From NCBI GenBank assembly GCA_026874595.1, contig CM049321.1:22678979-22742978 (forward strand): a stretch of DNA of 64,000 bases, in the 5' to 3' direction. A model generated the notes under the pieces. It worked only from the letters and a program-made list of their open reading frames with translations, searched no databases and was not told the DNA's origin. The stretch comes from Sipunculus nudus (taxonomy: Eukaryota > Annelida > Sipuncula > Golfingiida > Sipunculidae). Positions 47,870 through 59,747 of this stretch are shown here, in pieces. Within the stretch, counting starts at the first letter, position 1. Every line of letters starts with the position of its first letter. The position numbers and the translations under genes were made by a program.

Positions 47870-48610
47870 AACCTATCAGTCTTATCGTCTATTCACATAA
47901 CCCAAGCAGGATTCTGAAAACGAATTGAAAAATTACTTCTTTCCTCCGCCTGATAAATGAAAGCCAGAAATCCAACATATGGGATTTTAACAGTTATTTT
48001 GTTATTAATACAGTATTTTTGTGGCAGTGTGTAGTTTATAATCATAATTTATGGTGGTCCCATTCGAATTTTGTCACGGAACATCTCTGTTGCCGCGCTT
48101 CAGATGAGCACGTGCCACGTTGTCGGCCTGGTTATCCCAATTCATCCATAATTCAGGAGTAATTTTGAATTTTCTTTTGAACGGGTGATCGCAGTGTCAT
48201 TTGTCGGCAGCTGAAATTATGTAACAAGGCAGAACACAGTTCCTTTTACTCTGAATCAAGGGCTGTTGCAGATTGTGCCAGTAGAGGAAAAACACTTCCA
48301 GGGGAAGTTTCAAAATACGTCGAAGTTAAATTAACGCATATTTCCAAATGCCAAAAACAAAAATGTTTGTTTTTTATGTATTTGCATTTTCTTAGCTTCC
48401 TAGAGTCGGACAATACAAAATGTACCGTTGTTCCTTGAACTTAAACAAATTCAAATTAATTTTAATTAGGAAACATGTAGTAAGTATATAAGGTTTGACA
48501 AAAACCTTTTTCTTCAGTTATCTATTGCTTATTAATTTGCAAATTAACTTGAGGCATGTTATTCCTATGACCTAAGCAACAAAATATTCATCGGCCATTG
48601 TCAATCTGGT
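47870..48610 (+). repeat. Paralogous 5' flank of Reeler gene B (matches 4600-5640)
   Basis: It aligns with the flank of gene A, with small indels. The long G-rich tract of copy A is absent here. Confidence 0.72.
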
Positions 48611-48614
48611 CGTG

Positions 48615-51600
48615 TTAATTGATGGTTATCTATTAATATTTAAATAGCCAGTCGTTATCAAAATAAAACGCAATCTGTCGTTATCGGGATGAAACTACAA
48701 TTTTCTTCATGGAGTGTGGGGGCATATGTCACCGAGTAATTTTTCCCTGTAAAAAAGTGGACACCCTACATTTCTGTGATCCTCAGACATTAACCTTTAC
48801 AAAAAATATGGTGCCATTTTTTTCTATAGTGGTGTTGTCATTTTTTTTCAGGACAAATTTGATTTTAGAGTAAAAATTGAGGGCCAATATTTATACATAT
48901 TTATAACAGAATTAAAACACCTCAAACTGGTTGGTAAGATATATTACATCACAATAAACCAGACTACACACCCAAAGACTGGGTAAAGACATTTATTACA
49001 CTATTAGAGAGCACTTGTAGAGCGCATACCTCCCCCAACCCACGGCTCCGCATCAAGATCCATCAGACTAGCCATGAAAAATTAATCAGCTGTTGTATGG
49101 CCAGCGGTATATTGTTTTACTAAATTGCATTGATAAATTTCTTTAAAGAATTGTATATAGACAACAAGGTATCCTTGGGTAGTTTGTGGAATGTGTATGG
49201 CGGACCACTTGCTCATTTCAGATAACCTGTAGCGTATACAGTATGGCTCCGTTTTCCCTAGATTTAACCAGTGACTAAATATTTGCTTCATTCATACATA
49301 ACATATGAAAATGGCCCCGTTATTCTTCCATTAAATATGATTTTGCTATCGAAATGTCCCATTGTTCGATTATTATATCACCAGAATCACTATCCACTCG
49401 CTGATAGTGAAGGTATAGAAACCCGTCTCTTACGGTTATTTTAACTAAAGTATATCTAAAGGTTCCTAAGGAATGCTAAGGAGTTTTTTATGTCTTGGTC
49501 ATTATAAAAGAAATGATTTATAAAAGTTAAGGCGGATGACTAATTTTTTACATATTTTGTGAAGATTTAACAACAGACAAAAAGGACAACTTTGACTTGA
49601 TTTAGTGCCAGATCCTCACTAACCCAACCCAAAGTGTTAGGAAAAGCTACCTAGTCCACAATTCACAGTGAAATGAAAAAAAAAATAATAATAATAATCA
49701 TCATCATAATAACATCGTTGATCATATAACCTCAGCTTTGTGCGGGCAATAGTATATCATTTGGGAGCAATTATACCTTTTTTGGATTAGCTATTTTCAT
49801 CAGCTATATTACCAATCATTGCAAATCTTTTGTAAGCTGGACACATTAGGTAGTTTACAGCAGACAAATATTTACATATATTTACCGTAGAATGAGACAT
49901 ATAAAGGACATAATTAACATTGAATGAAATACATGTTTTGCTGAGGAATTCATTAAGGGGAGTGTCGAAAAAAAACCCAAAGGGACATTAAAAAATGTAG
50001 AAATTTTAGAAAAGTCCTGTTAAAGGAAACAAATTTGAAATTGAATAGCAAATTATAAAAAAAGATCTATTATAAAAATGATTTTGTTTGGTTGGCAAAT
50101 GTTTTTATACAATATTTGGAATATAAAACCGAGGCATTCAGGATATGCCAGTACAATTACAAAAACGGACAAATCTTAAAATAAACTATAGTAAAATCTA
50201 ATGGTAATGATCAAGTTAAATGCTTATTATTATTGAATTATTTTTTTTTTCATTATCTATAAATGACTTGTGATGGCACAATGGCAACATAGGCTTCATC
50301 CTTCCGAACAATTTCACTGGTACATTTTTTAAAATGAAAATAGTAATCTGTGGATAATGAGTAGTTCCCAGCTTGTATACCATCTGTATAAAACGCAAAC
50401 TATGAAAATAAGAATAAAGAATAGAACTATTCTGATACTTATAAAATCTGATTGGTTATGTCATTGAATGCAGGGTATGTCCGTATATCAGCGGAATGTA
50501 CATCTTTGTTTGGGGCCCATGTTTTTTTATATCATTTTTATACTAAATAACTCCAGACAAAAACTAAAGCATTGTATTCCTGCTGAACTAATGCCTGTTT
50601 CCCTTATATCATGATTAAGAACAATTTCTATTAAGTGCACAAACTAACGAAATGACATGTGCCTGACACAAGATTAAAACGCCTTGAATATAATTAAAGG
50701 TTTTTGCATTTCTTTTTATTTTCACAGCACATACAAATTCCCTTTTAAGTACATTAAACTTTTCTGATACGACACATTTTCAAGTGAATTTCAAGTAATT
50801 AAATCTTAAAGAATCTGAACTTAGTTCGTGCTTCTTACTGCTAGTCGAACTTACTGCTTATGGATCTCACCTTAATAATAAATTGTTAAAAATGGGAATA
50901 ATTAAATAATTATTTGTATGTTCATTTGGCAAATGTTATTTATAACATATTAAAACGTGTCTGGTAAAACAATATTTTATCTAAAACGATTTTAGAAGAA
51001 CATACAATTGTGTATGAATGCCATCGAGGTCATTATCTCGCTCCCTCTTCTCTCTCCCCTCTCTCTGTTTCTCGTCCACTCTCTTTCTTTTTCTCTCTCT
51101 CTCTCTTTGGCTGAATGCAACATTTTTTTTTTGGGCAAAACCATCCCTGTTCACTGAAAATCTCAAATTCACCTTTGTCATTCATTGTTATGGTTCTGTG
51201 TGTGAGTAAACGCAGTCCACGTGTGTCTGTCTACCAAAATAAAGCTGTAGACCATCACTAGAATTTTGCTCTTGCGCTTGTACAACTCCCAAACTAGGAG
51301 AAATTATACGCAAGAAAAAAAAAAAAACACAAGCAACACTGTTTTGATGCTTGAAAAAAATCATGATTTGTGAAATAGTGCGGTATGGCCACCAGTTTGC
51401 GTGCGCGCTATCTTTATATTTGTACCACTGATCTCGCAAACCTTTCCTCACTTATGTACAGGAGTACTCAAACATTTTACAATGAATATTAACAGATACC
51501 ATATTTTAAGGAGAAAAAAAAATCAAGCCATGTATATAAAATATTTAACACCATATGTGTATATTAAATATACTTGGTCAGTGAAAAGGTACTTTTAATA

Positions 51601-52190
51601 TCAAAAAATAAATTTAGAGAATCCCAAACTGTTCAGAGAACTAAGTTTGTGTGTTTATTATGTAAAAACATTTAAAAAAATAACCTTTCTTATCCTCTTG
51701 TCCCTGCTTACTTTGTTTATATTTCGGTCACAGCTTATCAATTGAACGTTTTAAATAACATTTTAATACAAGCTGAAAGACATGTCAAAACTGAATAAAA
51801 AAAGTTGGCACCATGTTTTTAAGGCTTCATAGAAGGGTGAAGAGCAAAAATGCATGGGTTGTCACATTTTACAAACAAAATTTACTCAGGACGAATTTGC
51901 TACATATGCCCCTACACTAATGTGCAAAATAATGATTTGGAAGACTATGGTAGTGATCAGGGCCGTAGCCTGAGCAAAGTCCTGGGGGGGGGGGGGGCAG
52001 TAAATGCTTCGTCAGAGCGAAGCATACCAAGGGGGCGAGGGTGTAAGAAGGGGATTCCCTCTTCCACATTGTTGAACTAATTTTGAATACATGCTATATA
52101 TTGGCATTCCTGTGGGATTTTTTTTATTATATAAGCTCTAATCACAGAAACATAATTGCTTGCTATTATTTACGTGGCCTACGGGTACCT
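48615..52190. other. 3.6 kb inserted between flank and gene B; no gene supported
   Basis: This stretch has no counterpart in block A, where the flank meets the gene. It contains an AAT/ATC patch near 49680-49710, a pyrimidine-rich CT tract at about 51036-51110 and a G run at about 51986-51997. A short match to the 11.9/34.7-kb repeat lies near 51190-51245. The short frames at 49082-49291 and 50216-50398 show no recognisable domain. Confidence 0.5.
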
Positions 52191-52335
52191 GTGTGATAGT
52201 CACCACTTTCTTGCATATAATGCCAACATTTTTTTTTCTTTGCCTAAGAATGCTCAGATCTAAGCACCCCCACCCCCTCCACCGGAGCCTACGGTACTGG
52301 TTATGATATTGATGGCAGTTTCACATTTTTGCAGG

Positions 52336-52511
52336 ATGTTGAGGGCTGGACTGCTGCTGCTCGTGGGCTTTGTCTTCTGCAGAGAAACAGGGCCTCCGCC
52401 CCAGGCCTGCCTTACCATGTCACCCGACCACCAGCCATTCATGGCCCAGACCGGAGACGGGGGATTCCGTTTAAATGTCACTCAGGTTGCGGGCGGCAGA
52501 TACAGAGGCAA
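52336..52511 (+). CDS. Reeler gene B, coding exon 1
   Basis: The ATG follows a TTTTTGCAG acceptor, as in copy A, and the donor is CAA|GTGAAA, one base weaker than in copy A. It encodes the signal peptide and the N-terminal part of the domain. Confidence 0.86.
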
Positions 52512-55500
52512 GTGAAATGTAGACTGGTTCCCTGTTCTCGTTTCCACTTAAATTTAGAGCGCTGGATACAAATCTACAGAGAAAGCAGAAACAGGTAAAA
52601 AATGAAAATATCAGACCAAAAATGTTTGCGCTTCTCGACACAACACGCGTCAATTTTGACCCCCTACCACCTCCCACAATACAAATATGATTTACATTAG
52701 CAATTTTGAACCCCAACCTAAATAAAATTTCGATTGGATTTGCTTTTGTTATGATGTGCTTTTACCTAATTAGCAAAACGATTTGGTAATTATCATGTTG
52801 TCCCCTTATTGTAAAATGATTTAATCGAAAACCTTATATAAAAAGGTAGAGAAAAACTCCAACAAGCACTGATTTCTGAAAAAAAAGTTTCTTGGAAACA
52901 CACTTTGATTTGTCTTAGCCTTTCTCAAGGCATGCGCACTGCCAGTCTGCACACAGAAGATCGGTCTATGAATGTCAATAAAAATCTCGTGCACACATAT
53001 ATTTGCACAGCACGCTTTTAATTACGCCAAAATCGGGAGCTGTTTTTAATTACAATAACTAAATCAACGAAGCAAATATAGAGCTTGCAATGACAATATT
53101 AATTCCAAATATAACGATTATAAAGGATGTTATTCTCTTTTTGTTTGAAATTTCGTAGAGTACGGAGAACTACATTGCGTCCCGATATCGGCGACGTGGT
53201 GGTGTAAATATATACAAACCATTATACGTGCCACCCGGGCTTAAGCAGAGGTTTGGTAAATGGGCGTGATTCTTGGGTGACGTCCGAGTCCATGTGGTCG
53301 GAGAGGTTCGTATACAGTGGTTGCCAAAGCAATCAAGGTTAATGTCAGTCAAGGCCACTTAAGGACCGTGCCAGGTGAACAGCCGGTTGCGGGGGTCTAT
53401 CATTTGCTTCAACAGATCTTGCGCGGAAGTGGGTGTACTGTGCTTGGCGGTCATCTGCTTTCACATCATCGCCATATGTCTTTTATACTCAAAAGGAATG
53501 TATTCTGTTTGGGCACTTTGGGACGGCCTGAACTACGCGTGAACTGTGAAACTTCAAAAGCAAAATTTGTTTTTTTTGTGTGTGCAAAATTAAAGGGATC
53601 TCCCTCTTTTACATTCAACATGCGGATGCTTACAAAATATTACTTGTTCCGTAAAGTCCTTATATCTGTCCTCTTCACTTTATCCTTATTTACGCTGTTG
53701 ACGTATTAAAAAGAACCGGCGCATGTTTTGTGTCAGATTTAGACTCCAGCAACACCTAAACAACAGAGTCGTATCTTGTGAGTACGTGTCTGCGCAGCGT
53801 GATCTGCTTTAAATTCATTTTTGTTGGTTTCGAAACATTACTTGGACTTAAGTCCGGACTCAAATCCACTTTTTTTTGGATTCATGGACTCGAGGGTTCT
53901 GAACTTGGACTTATAAATATTCGGAGGAAAGGACTTGATAATTCAGACCGAGTCCATCTCAAGTACAATCGGAAAAAAATCTGTAAATAAATAAAGATTT
54001 ATGAAACAAAATATTACAAAACAATAACAAAATTACAGTAAGCTTTGATTTTGATCAGCATCGGGAGCTATGAATGTGATTGACCGTAAAATAACTTAAA
54101 TATGCATGTGCAATGCAATTTCCATTTTAAATTGCTTTCCCAGGATACTTGTATCGGACTCGGACTTGGACTCTGGTTTCAAATAACTCAGACCCAAAGA
54201 TGAGAGGGCGCTGGTGTGCTGTTTTGGGAGGAGCAGTGTTTCATGAGCTCACACTTTCTTTGGGTATTTCAAAATTTCCAGGCAAGTACTATTCACAAAT
54301 TTTTGCCCAGTAATTCTGAACTATCTAGTGAATTTGTACTTTGAATAGTTTATGTGCAAATAGTTTAATTGCAGCATAATTTGACTTTGTAAATTAAGAA
54401 TAAAGTCAACAGAATTGAAGTTCTCCAGGGCCTATTCATTCCATAATGAAAGGGTGCCGTCACACCTGAATGGTTTTAATGTAATAGCACACCAGGGCCC
54501 CCAGAGGCACTCATTCTATCCTGTGTATCTTGTGTATTATAGCTGTGTATTCTTGGGTTTTTCATTATGAGTGCCTGAGTGAAGCTTGACACCAACCCTA
54601 TATGTTTACAGTGAAATTACAAAATATGTATGTGTTATTAATAATATGTCATTAGAAGAAAAAAAGAGAAATAGGTCCGATACTTCTAGCTCCTCTTCTG
54701 ATGGTTCTGTCTATACTTATAAAAGAGTTAAACAGGTCTTATCTATAAGTTCCTCAGAGGATAGTGTACTAGAGGAAATGGCAGCTGTCACAGAAGACAG
54801 GCTGGTTGAGCTGTTAGATACTTTTAAAAGGGATATTATCCAAGAGATAAAAGAAATAGTCACTGTTCAGATTGAACAAACCATTAAAGATAAATTTGTA
54901 AAACCATTGGAAACTACTGTCCAGAAACTTGAAGGTGTTATTGAGAAACTAAAGGAAGAAAACAGAGCTTTGGAAGAGAAATGTAAACAATCTCTTGAGC
55001 TTGCCCAAACAGCCAAAGCTCACTCTGTGAATACAGAGCAATACCTTAGAAAATCCAATATAAAGATAATTGGTGCTCCAGAAATAGAGAAAAATGAGAA
55101 CTCAAAACATGTTGCTATGGCAATCTTCAAAGATAAACTCAACATAGATATTCATGAAAATGATATTGACATAGCACATAGAGTAGGACCGCACAGGAAA
55201 GATAGTCAACGGAGCATAATAGTTAGATTTGTTAGAAGAGATGACAAAACTAGAATTCTGAAAGAGAGGAGAAAACTCAAGAACACAGGCATTGTTTTGA
55301 CAGAGGATTTGTGTAGTGACATGCAAAAGCTTTTTAACAGAGTAAAGAAGGATGATAGAGTAAAAGATGCCTGGACCTGGGATAGTAAAGTGTTTGTAAA
55401 AATGATGATGACAAAATATTTAGAGTTCAGTATGGAGAATCACTCAGTGATGTCTTCCACAGAAGTTAATATTGGACAGTGGGTTGGTATTTTCTTCTTT

Positions 55501-58500
55501 CAGTTGGTTTATTATTATATCTCAATTATGTTTGTAATATTGCTATGTTATAATGCATGTTTTGTCGCTTTATGTGTAAAACATCGTGGCTGGATGCACT
55601 CTACATATACCATACAAAACCCTTTAATTCATGTCAGTAGGTGACGTTAACTTAGATTTTATAGTTATGTCTTTGAATACCAGAGGTATTCGTGATTACC
55701 ATAAAAGGAGAAAATTATTTAACTGGTTACATAAGCATGGTATGGCCAAAGGTATTTCATATTTACAAGAAACTCATTCAACTGATAAAGATATGAATTC
55801 CTGGAAATATCAATGGAGAGGGAGAATGTATTCTTCTAATTGTACTTCTAAAAGTGCTGGTGTTTGTACTCTTATTGGAAATAATATTGATTTTAAAGAA
55901 TTGAAAACATACATTGATCCAAATGGAAGAGTCATAATTATTCATTGCCTGATACAGGGGAATATGTTCTTACTAATAAATATATATGCTCCAAATACAG
56001 AGTCAGAGCAAGTTAATTTTTATCAGAAGGTTCTGGAACAAATATGCGCATTTGATATAGATAATGACACTCAAGTTATATGGGGTGGTGATTTTAACTT
56101 TCATTTTACAGATTTAGATGGCAGTGGAGGGAATATATATAATTTTTTTAAAAAATTGGTCTATCAATATTATTTTGTCATCCATGGCACAGTTTAATTT
56201 GTGTGATATATGGCGCATAAGAAATGAGATGATTAAAAGATTTACATGGCGTACAACCTGTCCACTGGTACAAAGACGTTTGGATTTTTTTCTTATATCT
56301 TCATCCCTTCAGTCCTTTACCAAGACTTGTAACATAATTCCAGCAGTCGGAACAGATCATTCTGCTGTAATCCTTCGTTTGATTTCACATTCATATGAGC
56401 GTCATGGCCCTTCATTTTTGAAGTTCAATAATTCGTTGATTGAAGATAAAGATTATATTAAACAAATAGAAGAAAATATAGAAAAATGGAGCGGAAAATA
56501 TGAATTGAGACATGATGCGCAGATGTTATGGGAGTATATTAAATATAAAATAAGGGAATTCACTATACAATACATTAAACAAAAAGCATTTAGTTTTAAA
56601 TCAAAGTTAAGAGAATTAGAAGAAAAGGTAAAATTCCTGGAATATAATCTTGATCAACAATCATTACAGAACAATTCAAGATATACCGAGGCTAAATCAA
56701 AGCTAGAAGAAATGTATGATCAGATAACCAGAGGAATTATTATACGTTCCAGAGTACAGTGGGTAGAACAAGGAGAAAAAAACTCGAAATATTTTCTTAA
56801 TCTGGAAAAGCAAAATAAATGTAAATCTGTTGTCCGAAAGCTTTTAATTAATGATGAAGAAATCACAAAACAATCTGACATTCTATATAACTTACGGAGT
56901 TTCTATAGAAATAAATACTTGAAAACCTCGCTGTTGACTGAGAGTGATTGTAAAAATTATTTAAGAAATATTAATCTCCCAAACATTACAGAAACAGAAG
57001 CTAAGAGTTGTGAGGGTATCATAAAAAAATGTGAGGTTTTGAAAGCTCTAAAAAATATGAAAAATAATAAAGTGCCAGGTAATGATGGTTTGACAAAAGA
57101 ATTTTATGTTGGATTTTTCCCATTGATTGGTGATATGTTGGTAAACAGTATAAATGCCGCATATGACAAAGGAAAATTAAGTGTCAGTCAGGGTCAGGCT
57201 GTTATAACTCTCTTGGAAAAAAACGGTAAAGATGCAAGGTTGATAAAATCATGGCGGCCAATTAGTCTTCTCAATGTTGATGTCAAAATAATTAGTAAAA
57301 TTCTAGTTCAGAGAATAATTGGTTTGTTACCGCACATTATCCATACTGATCAGAGTGCATTTGTGAAAAATAGATTCATTGGTGAGCCTTTACGCTTGAT
57401 TTCTGATGTGTTATATTATTCAGATACCCAGAATATTGAAGGTATTATGTTTGGGGCAGATCTTGAGTCTGCATTTGATAATTTAAGCCATGAATTCATG
57501 TTTGCGGTTTTAGAAAAGTATGGCTTTGGTCAGTCTTTCATTAAGTGGGTTAAACTGTTACATAACAATGTCCAGAGTACTGTGGTTAACAATGGATTCA
57601 GTACAACGTATTTTACATTGACCAGAGGAACACGGCATGGAGACCCCCTGGCCCCCTACTTATTTATCATGTCTGTAGAAATTTTAGGAGCCTTAATCAG
57701 ATGTAATATGGAGGTAAAAGGTATAAAGATAAAGAATATAGAAATAAAAATGTGTATGTATGCGGATGATATTACTCTGTTTTTAAAGGATCTAAATTCA
57801 CTGCGAAGAGTCATGACCATTTTTGATATATATGCTACATTTTCATCACTGAAGATGAATGTGGGGAAATCGGAAGTGTCATGGATTGGCAAATGGAAAA
57901 ACAAAGCAGATGATCCATTTAATTTAAACTGGATAAATTTAGTTAATAGTTCTATGAAGATATTAGGAGTGCACTTTACATACAATGATAAATTATCATA
58001 TGAGCTTAATTTTTATAGGGCTTTGTCAAATTTGAAGAATGTTCTAAATCTGTGGAGAGGAAGACAATTAACTATATATGGCAGATTAGAGGTAGTAAGA
58101 TCATTAGCAGTTTCTAAAATACTGTATATTATGAATATGCTCGACCCCCCAAAGGGATTTATGCAAAAGGTTCAAGAAATAATTAACAGATTCATTTGGA
58201 AAAACAAACGAGCTAAGGTGAAATTTAGTACAGCAGTGGGTATGTATGAAGATGGAGGATTAAAATTACCAAACATAGAGATGAGATACAAGACCCAACG
58301 AGTAATTTGGGTAGTTAATTTATTAAACAAGTTTAATGGAACTGTTAAAATTCTTTTGAATGCAATGTGTAGTAATGTAGGTGGATTACAATGCATTCAT
58401 AAAGACTTAGATATCAACTGTCTTTCAAAGGATTGTGCACCATTTTATATATCTTGCTTCAAGGAATGGATTTTATATTGGAAATGTACATTAATAGAGA

Positions 58501-59716
58501 AGGATGTCAGATGTCAATTTATTTGGAATAATCGAAACATATTGATTGATGGGTATTCTGTGTTTAATCCTACTCTATTTAAAATGAATGTTCAATATAT
58601 TAATGACATGTTAGATTGTGATAGTAACTTTAAAACAGTGGAACAAATTGTTAAGGATTATTCAGTTACTCGGAAGGATTTATTGTGTCTTCAATGGAAC
58701 AGCCTTATTAGTGCAATACCGAAGGAATGGAAAAGAAAAATAAAAGATGGACTTGTTTCAGATATGGTGCCTGATAATATTTTAGATTTGTCAAAACTGA
58801 ACAGTCGTTCGGTGTACAAGGCACTTATTAATACAATTTATCAGGTACCGACAAATAGTACTATACTTGGTGATATTGGATATAGCAATTGGCACAATGT
58901 TTATGAAAATGTCTATCAATGTACTCTTGATACCTATCTACGTGAATTTCAATTTAAGATTATTAACAATTATCTTCCTGTAAATAAGAATCTTTTTAGA
59001 TGGAAATTGATAGACAGCCCAAGATGTAGTTATTGTTTTATTTACAATGAGTCAGTAAGTCATCTGTTCTATTATTATCATACAACAAAAAACCTTTATA
59101 TCAGGTTGAAAAAGTGGATTGAAAGTACAGGATATATTTGACCGGAGTTTACGAAATCAAATATTATGTATGGTCAGTTGCCGGATAGTAGTAACAGTAG
59201 GCTTAATAATACAATTTTTCTCATTTTTAAATACGTAGTATTCCTTAAAAGGGAAACTGATAATCCTAATTTGTTAGAAATTATAAAGTTCAAGCTAAAA
59301 GAGGTGTATAACATCGAATATCTCTTGGCCATCAGGAAGGGAAAACTGAATGTACATATGGAAAAATGGTCACAAATTATGGACATAATCTCGACGTAAT
59401 TCTAACCACGATGTGTGTGTCTTGTTCTAGTGTTTATTTAATTTTATTTTTTTTAAGTGCATATGTCTCATGTAAAGAGCTCACTTTCATGTGTACTCTA
59501 TTTGTCATTTAGAAAGGTATTGGTGAACAAGCGGAGGGTGTTAATGAACTGTTCTTAATAAACATTTTCCTTTATTCTTAACAAACATTACATTCAGAAG
59601 AATATGAAAGACTAAAATATGCACTTTTGTCTGTACCTGTATTAATCTATGTATATCGCTTATTTTGTTATGCCATGTATGTATATGTACGTGTGTATGA
59701 TCTTTTTGAATAAATA

Positions 59717-59747
<31 letters not shown>

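Larger units (their letters stand above)
54201..59747 (+). mobile_element. Full-length Tx1/L1-type LINE in intron 1 of Reeler gene B
   Basis: The element has a 5' UTR (54201-54645), ORF1, ORF2, an AATAAA at about 59709 and a 27-base poly-A tail (59721-59747). It is flanked by a 15-base target duplication, ACTCAGACCCAAAGA at 54186-54200 and ACTCAGAACCAAAGA at 59747-59761, with one mismatch. The paralogous intron of gene A carries the uninterrupted site near 7744-7765. It is inserted in the sense direction relative to the host gene. Confidence 0.93.

Noticed and set aside
51018-51209. Ser/Leu/Phe-rich frame
   Set aside because: It is a translation of a CT-rich low-complexity tract.
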